A model generated the notes under the pieces. That model had not been told where the DNA came from. It made no database searches and saw nothing but the letters and a program-made list of their open reading frames with translations. Shown piece by piece: positions 50,244 through 50,292 of a stretch of 50,292 nt of DNA. A program made the translations under genes and the position numbers. Every line of letters starts with the position of its first letter. Position 1 is the first letter of the stretch. Source of the stretch: an uncultured Eubacteriales bacterium (lineage in GTDB: Bacteria > Bacillota > Clostridia > Lachnospirales > Lachnospiraceae); contig CASGAH010000017.1 in assembly GCA_949299375.1 (NCBI GenBank), positions 1 to 50,292 of the forward strand. The letters run 5' to 3'.

Positions 50244-50292
50244 ATCTGTCTCCTCTCTGAAAGTGGATTACTCCTGAGTATGGCAAGTATTC

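Noticed and set aside
1-50292. CRISPR arrays, tRNA or rRNA genes, prophage structural genes
   Set aside because: No regularly spaced repeats, cloverleaf-type tRNA sequences, rRNA signatures or capsid/tail genes were recognised on either strand.

Overview
The window is chromosomal DNA from a spore-forming Gram-positive of the class Clostridia, most likely a Lachnospiraceae member. The grounds are spo0A, ylbJ, gerW and an alpha/beta-type SASP; the core blocks recG / fakA-like / asp23 / rpmB and yicC-gmk-rpoZ-rimO-pgsA-cinA; GGAGG-type ribosome binding sites; and sigma-A promoters with 17-base spacers. Almost all genes are on the minus strand. No rRNA, tRNA or CRISPR array was seen. The species cannot be named from the sequence.

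Layout. (1) 1-8353: a carbohydrate ABC-uptake operon on the minus strand, with a lipoprotein binding protein, a second binding protein fused to two sugar-binding-like modules and lacking a lipobox, two permeases, an NHL/TPR membrane-anchored protein, and the first 20 codons of another gene. No ATPase is present. (2) 8.6-15.2 kb: EEP-family phosphatase, LacX-type epimerase, PepD dipeptidase, YlbJ, a coiled-coil protein, coaD, rsmD and a SASP. (3) about 15.29-25.89 kb: an integrative mobilizable element between the SASP and recG. It carries a large serine recombinase, a frameshifted MobV-type relaxase, an HTH partner, a candidate oriT, a CHC2 protein and an SF3 helicase, an XRE regulator, and a cargo pair (XRE/TPR-like regulator plus ABC exporter). 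Its ends show imperfect inverted repeats, so the insertion lies just downstream of an intact recG. (4) 25.9-33 kb: recG, fakA-like, asp23, rpmB, a 45-codon membrane protein, gerW and DUF2953. (5) 33-39.7 kb: two uncharacterised proteins and the cinA-pgsA-rimO-rpoZ-gmk-yicC block. (6) 39.9-47.4 kb: rqcH-like NFACT protein, CmpB-like membrane protein, HD protein, glgA, spo0A and a cation/proton antiporter. (7) 47.4-50.3 kb: a decayed accessory patch holding one intact DUF5131 gene among five truncated or interrupted genes.

How the parts work together. The left operon looks like a surface system that captures and imports a sugar or oligosaccharide using an ATPase encoded elsewhere. The core genes serve translation, nucleotide and lipid metabolism, ribosome rescue and sporulation. 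The mobile element appears non-autonomous for transfer, and damage to its relaxase suggests it may no longer be mobilised. The main candidates for something not well described are the two-binding-protein sugar locus, a repeated 20-base motif shared by the recombinase promoter and the element's right end, the regulator/exporter cargo pair, structured leaders of spo0A and rpmB, and the 45-codon membrane protein beside gerW.
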